Origin: Fidelibacterota bacterium
GTDB lineage: Bacteria; Marinisomatota; Marinisomatia; SCGC-AAA003-L08; GCA-002719095
Length of the DNA: 6,862 bases
NCBI GenBank assembly: GCA_002705575.1
Contig: PAHI01000075.1
Coordinates: forward strand, 7,857 to 14,718
Direction of reading: 5' to 3'
This document shows positions 6,300 through 6,862 of this stretch, in pieces. A program made the position numbers and the translations under genes. A model generated the notes under the pieces. That model was not told where the DNA came from, ran no database searches, and was given only the letters and a program-made list of their open reading frames with translations. How positions within the stretch are numbered: position 1 is the stretch's first letter; each line of letters starts with the position of its first letter.

Positions 6300-6859
6300 T
6301 ATTGTAACTCCATAAGCCAAAAACGCTTTTCCACAGATTTAGTAATTTTAAAACCAAGTTTAAAATTTAGATTAATATTTTTGTAATTATTTATCCTTGT
6401 TACCGCGCTTATCCTTTTGATTTCTTTTACGTTTTTTTTTATAAATTCTATAAAAAAATTTGACATTGAAATGGCTAAGCCTTTACCTAAAAAATTTTTA
6501 TTTCCAATATATTTGCCAATCTCATAACCATGATTTGATAATGATATATATACAACACCTACATATTCTCCACTATCTTGGTGTTGAAGGATAAAATCAA
6601 TTCTTTGAAGTAAGTCATATTTTTTTAAAAATTTAATGTGCATTTCTTCGGTTATCGGTTGGGTATTGCGCATATTGTTTAATACGTGTTCTGCGTTGCG
6701 CATTTTAAGTAACTGTTTGATATTTGATGAAGGTAGCCATAACCATTTATAAGCATCACCTGAGCTAGAAACAAAATCGTCGGGAACTTTATTGTTTGTA
6801 ATTAATCTAGATTTAATTTTTGTGATATCGCCATATTTCAAGTTGTCATAATTTGTCAT
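6299..6859 (-). CDS. GNAT-family N-acetyltransferase (start may lie beyond the window)
   Basis: A 186-residue GNAT acetyltransferase, using acetyl-CoA to acylate an amino group. The domain begins near residue 45: LLKMRNAEHV and PITEEMHIKFL match the MRN..V..I..H..F opening common in sugar-modifying GNATs such as PseH. IGKYIGNKNFLGKGLA at 114-129 is the CoA pyrophosphate-binding loop, and N157 to GF at 169-170 is the usual C-terminal block. About 45 residues precede the recognisable domain. The frame is still open at the window edge, so ATG 6859 may be the start or an internal Met; no ribosome site can be seen. An ATG ten bases downstream is out of frame and stops at once. Its stop overlaps the AsnB start by one base. 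In this locus a nucleotide-amino-sugar is the likely acceptor (inference). Confidence 0.82.
   Translation of the reverse strand: MTNYDNLKYGDITKIKSRLITNNKVPDDFVSSSGDAYKWLWLPSSNIKQLLKMRNAEHVLNNMRNTQPITEEMHIKFLKKYDLLQRIDFILQHQDSGEYVGVVYISLSNHGYEIGKYIGNKNFLGKGLAISMSNFFIEFIKKNVKEIKRISAVTRINNYKNINLNFKLGFKITKSVEKRFWLMELQ
6308..6311 (-). promoter_or_regulatory. Ribosome binding site deciding the AsnB ATG 6299 start
   Basis: GGAG on the minus strand, eight bases before ATG 6299 and inside the end of the acetyltransferase gene. It agrees with the need for Cys at position 2 and rules against the longer TTG 6320 reading. Confidence 0.6.
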
Positions 6860-6862
6860 AAT
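6843..6862. repeat. Perfect tandem repeat, two copies of a 10-base unit
   Basis: The unit TTGTCATAAT occurs twice back to back and reaches the window edge, so more copies may follow. On the coding strand each unit reads ATTATGACAA and carries an ATG; because the unit is 10 bases, the two ATGs are in different frames. It overlaps the start of the acetyltransferase gene. Confidence 0.75.

Overview
The window is very AT-rich (roughly 30% GC by eye) and tightly packed. Nine genes all lie on the minus strand, so transcription runs from the right end to the left end. Apart from a 90-base gap at 4518-4607 and two spacers of 19 and 30 bases, genes abut or overlap by 1 to 14 bases, as in a single operon. 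No tRNA, rRNA, mobile element, CRISPR array or clear terminator was found. The gene content is that of a surface-polysaccharide (O-antigen, capsule or glycan-decoration) locus in a low-GC Gram-negative bacterium. A marine bacterium with a streamlined genome, of the SAR11, SAR86 or Prochlorococcus type, would fit, but the window does not fix the taxon.

In transcription order the genes are: a GNAT N-acetyltransferase (6299-6859, possibly starting beyond the edge); an AsnB-type glutamine-dependent amidotransferase (4608-6299); a PIG-L/LmbE-type zinc N-deacetylase (3834-4517); a 71-residue protein consisting only of a SAF (NeuB C-terminal, antifreeze-like) domain (3588-3803); an extended-SDR NAD-dependent epimerase/reductase (2779-3588); a CysQ/inositol-monophosphatase-family phosphatase (1994-2782); a GDP-mannose 4,6-dehydratase (999-1982); a RelA/SpoT-type HD-domain protein with altered metal and catalytic residues (350-1012); and the N-terminal 110 residues of a classical SDR oxidoreductase cut by the left edge (1-330).

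Functionally the dehydratase and the extended SDR could make a GDP-6-deoxyhexose. The deacetylase, amidotransferase and acetyltransferase could trim, amidate and re-acylate an amino or uronic sugar. The SAF-only protein hints at a nonulosonic (sialic-acid-like) acid branch whose catalytic barrel is not in the window. The two nucleotide-phosphatase-like genes flanking gmd have no obvious place in sugar synthesis.

The most unusual points are the stand-alone SAF domain lying in frame behind the deacetylase stop codon, and the RSH-like HD protein whose HD motif reads HN. Several starts favoured here are not the longest possible ones: AsnB must begin at 6299 to expose Cys2, the extended SDR probably begins at GTG 3588, and Gmd probably at ATG 1982.
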